DNA of 64,000 nt from Myxococcales bacterium (GTDB lineage Bacteria > Myxococcota_A > Polyangia > Nannocystales > Nannocystaceae), in NCBI GenBank assembly GCA_014240065.1, contig JAAZXR010000011.1:1-64000 (forward strand). Direction: 5' to 3'. The notes under the pieces were generated by a model, which was not told the DNA's origin, ran no database searches, and saw only the letters and a program-made list of their open reading frames with translations. The translations under genes and the position numbers were made by a program. Shown in pieces: positions 63,464-64,000 of the stretch; the first letter of the stretch is position 1, and each line of letters begins with the position of its first letter.

Positions 63464-64000
63464 CTACGCGGCGACTCTCGTGGGCGCGTCGTCTGCCAGA
63501 TCCGCGAGACTGCGACGAAGCTTCTGCTTCACGCGCTGCTCAAGTTGTCGGACCCGCTCGCGGGACAACCCGAGATCCTTACCGAGATCGGAGAGCGTTT
63601 TTTTCTGGTCGTGACCAAACAACCGCTCACGGACGATTCTCCGCTCTCGCTCATCGAATCGACACATCGCGTCATCGACCCGCTGGCGTACGAGCCCCGC
63701 CATCTGCGAAGACTCGAACAACAAGCTCTGGTCTGAACGCTCATCGCTCAGCGTCTCCAACACTGTCGTGGTGCTGTCGCGGTAGGCCTTACCGTCGAGC
63801 GAGAGGTCCCGCCCGTCGATGCGTTGCTGCATCAGTCGAATTCGCTCCTCGGTACATCCAAACATCTCGGCGAGTCGCGGGGTGATCTCGGGGCTCTCGC
63901 CGAGGGTGGCCAGCAGCTTCGATTTCTCGCGGTGCAGTCGGAAGAACAGCTTGCTTTGCAGCGGTCCCGTCCCAACACTGACCATGCTCCATGACTTCAG
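63464..64000 (-). CDS. RpoH-type sigma factor, C-terminal part (cut by window edge)
   Basis: The frame runs off the right edge, so the 5' end is missing. The visible part begins inside region 2.4 (LKSWSMVSVGTGPLQSKLFF, as in sigma-32), followed by region 3 (ITPRLAEMFGCTEERIRLM) and region 4 (DERERRIVRERLFG, KTLSDLGKDLGLSRERVRQL). The ATG at 63985 is inside this gene and is not its start. The SKLFF block and the length of regions 3-4 match the heat-shock sigma factor RpoH rather than RpoD. It is convergent with the lipoprotein gene, 39 bases apart. Confidence 0.88.
   Translation of the reverse strand: MKSWSMVSVGTGPLQSKLFFRLHREKSKLLATLGESPEITPRLAEMFGCTEERIRLMQQRIDGRDLSLDGKAYRDSTTTVLETLSDERSDQSLLFESSQMAGLVRQRVDDAMCRFDERERRIVRERLFGHDQKKTLSDLGKDLGLSRERVRQLEQRVKQKLRRSLADLADDAPTRVAA

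Overview
The window is high-GC, gene-dense chromosomal DNA with frequent GTG and TTG starts and no sign of phage, transposons, CRISPR or rRNA/tRNA. The gene content points to a myxobacterium (Myxococcota), most likely of the Nannocystis/Enhygromyxa/Plesiocystis group. The clues are lipoproteins with GD- or TSG-rich spacers behind the lipobox, a MopE-like Cys-rich protein with a choice-of-anchor L domain, DUF4388 and MshEN-HEAT proteins, a VWA-DUF2135 lipoprotein, an NtrY-like kinase and an aromatic-carotenoid gene. The assignment is an inference from gene content; there is no rRNA to confirm it.

Layout. 1-3.9 kb: a hybrid PAS histidine kinase, then a metallophosphatase and a histidine phosphatase facing it. 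4.1-12.6 kb: a fused lycopene cyclase/CrtU-type carotenoid protein meeting a Rieske (DUF5914-type) oxygenase tail to tail, a SulP permease, and a coupled operon of flavin/2Fe-2S reductase, MerR regulator and ferritin-like diiron protein behind a MerR-style promoter. 12.8-19.2 kb: exported hydrolases (pectinacetylesterase/Notum-like, C45 acyltransferase, S9 dipeptidyl peptidase), a QueG-like Fe-S protein and DprA. 19.3-25.1 kb: a LysM protein, a CpoB/YbgF-like lipoprotein and an M16 protease. 25.2-30.1 kb: a cobalamin riboswitch driving two surface lipoproteins, beside a large choice-of-anchor lipoprotein. 30.4-39.1 kb: housekeeping genes (prmA, rsmE, ffh) mixed with an RDD membrane protein, an MshEN-HEAT protein and a stand-alone fatty acyl-AMP ligase. 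39.1-46.1 kb: one minus-strand operon of VWA-DUF2135 lipoprotein, AI-2E-type transporter, parvulin isomerase and DUF3604 protein. 46.2-48.6 kb: NtrY-like kinase and a single-domain response regulator. 48.6-53.6 kb: a molybdenum/formate locus with a MobA-GlmU(N) fusion, a YdeP/FdhF-type oxidoreductase, a small conserved protein and FdhD. 53.6-64 kb: glnE, a DUF4388/TPR protein, a TetR regulator, a pyrophosphatase-like protein, an S46 dipeptidyl peptidase, a lipoprotein, and the C-terminal half of an RpoH-type sigma factor cut by the window edge.

How the genes fit together. The clearest functional units are (i) the carotenoid fusion plus Rieske oxygenase, proposed to make and then oxidise an aromatic carotenoid; (ii) the reductase-MerR-diiron operon, a self-contained oxygenase or desaturase module with its own regulator; (iii) the B12-riboswitch operon, probably cell-surface capture of corrinoids, with a beta-propeller-like lipoprotein reminiscent of BtuG; and (iv) the Mo-cofactor/formate cluster, where cofactor maturation (MobA, FdhD) sits with the enzyme it serves. 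Several exported peptidases fit a predatory or proteolytic lifestyle.
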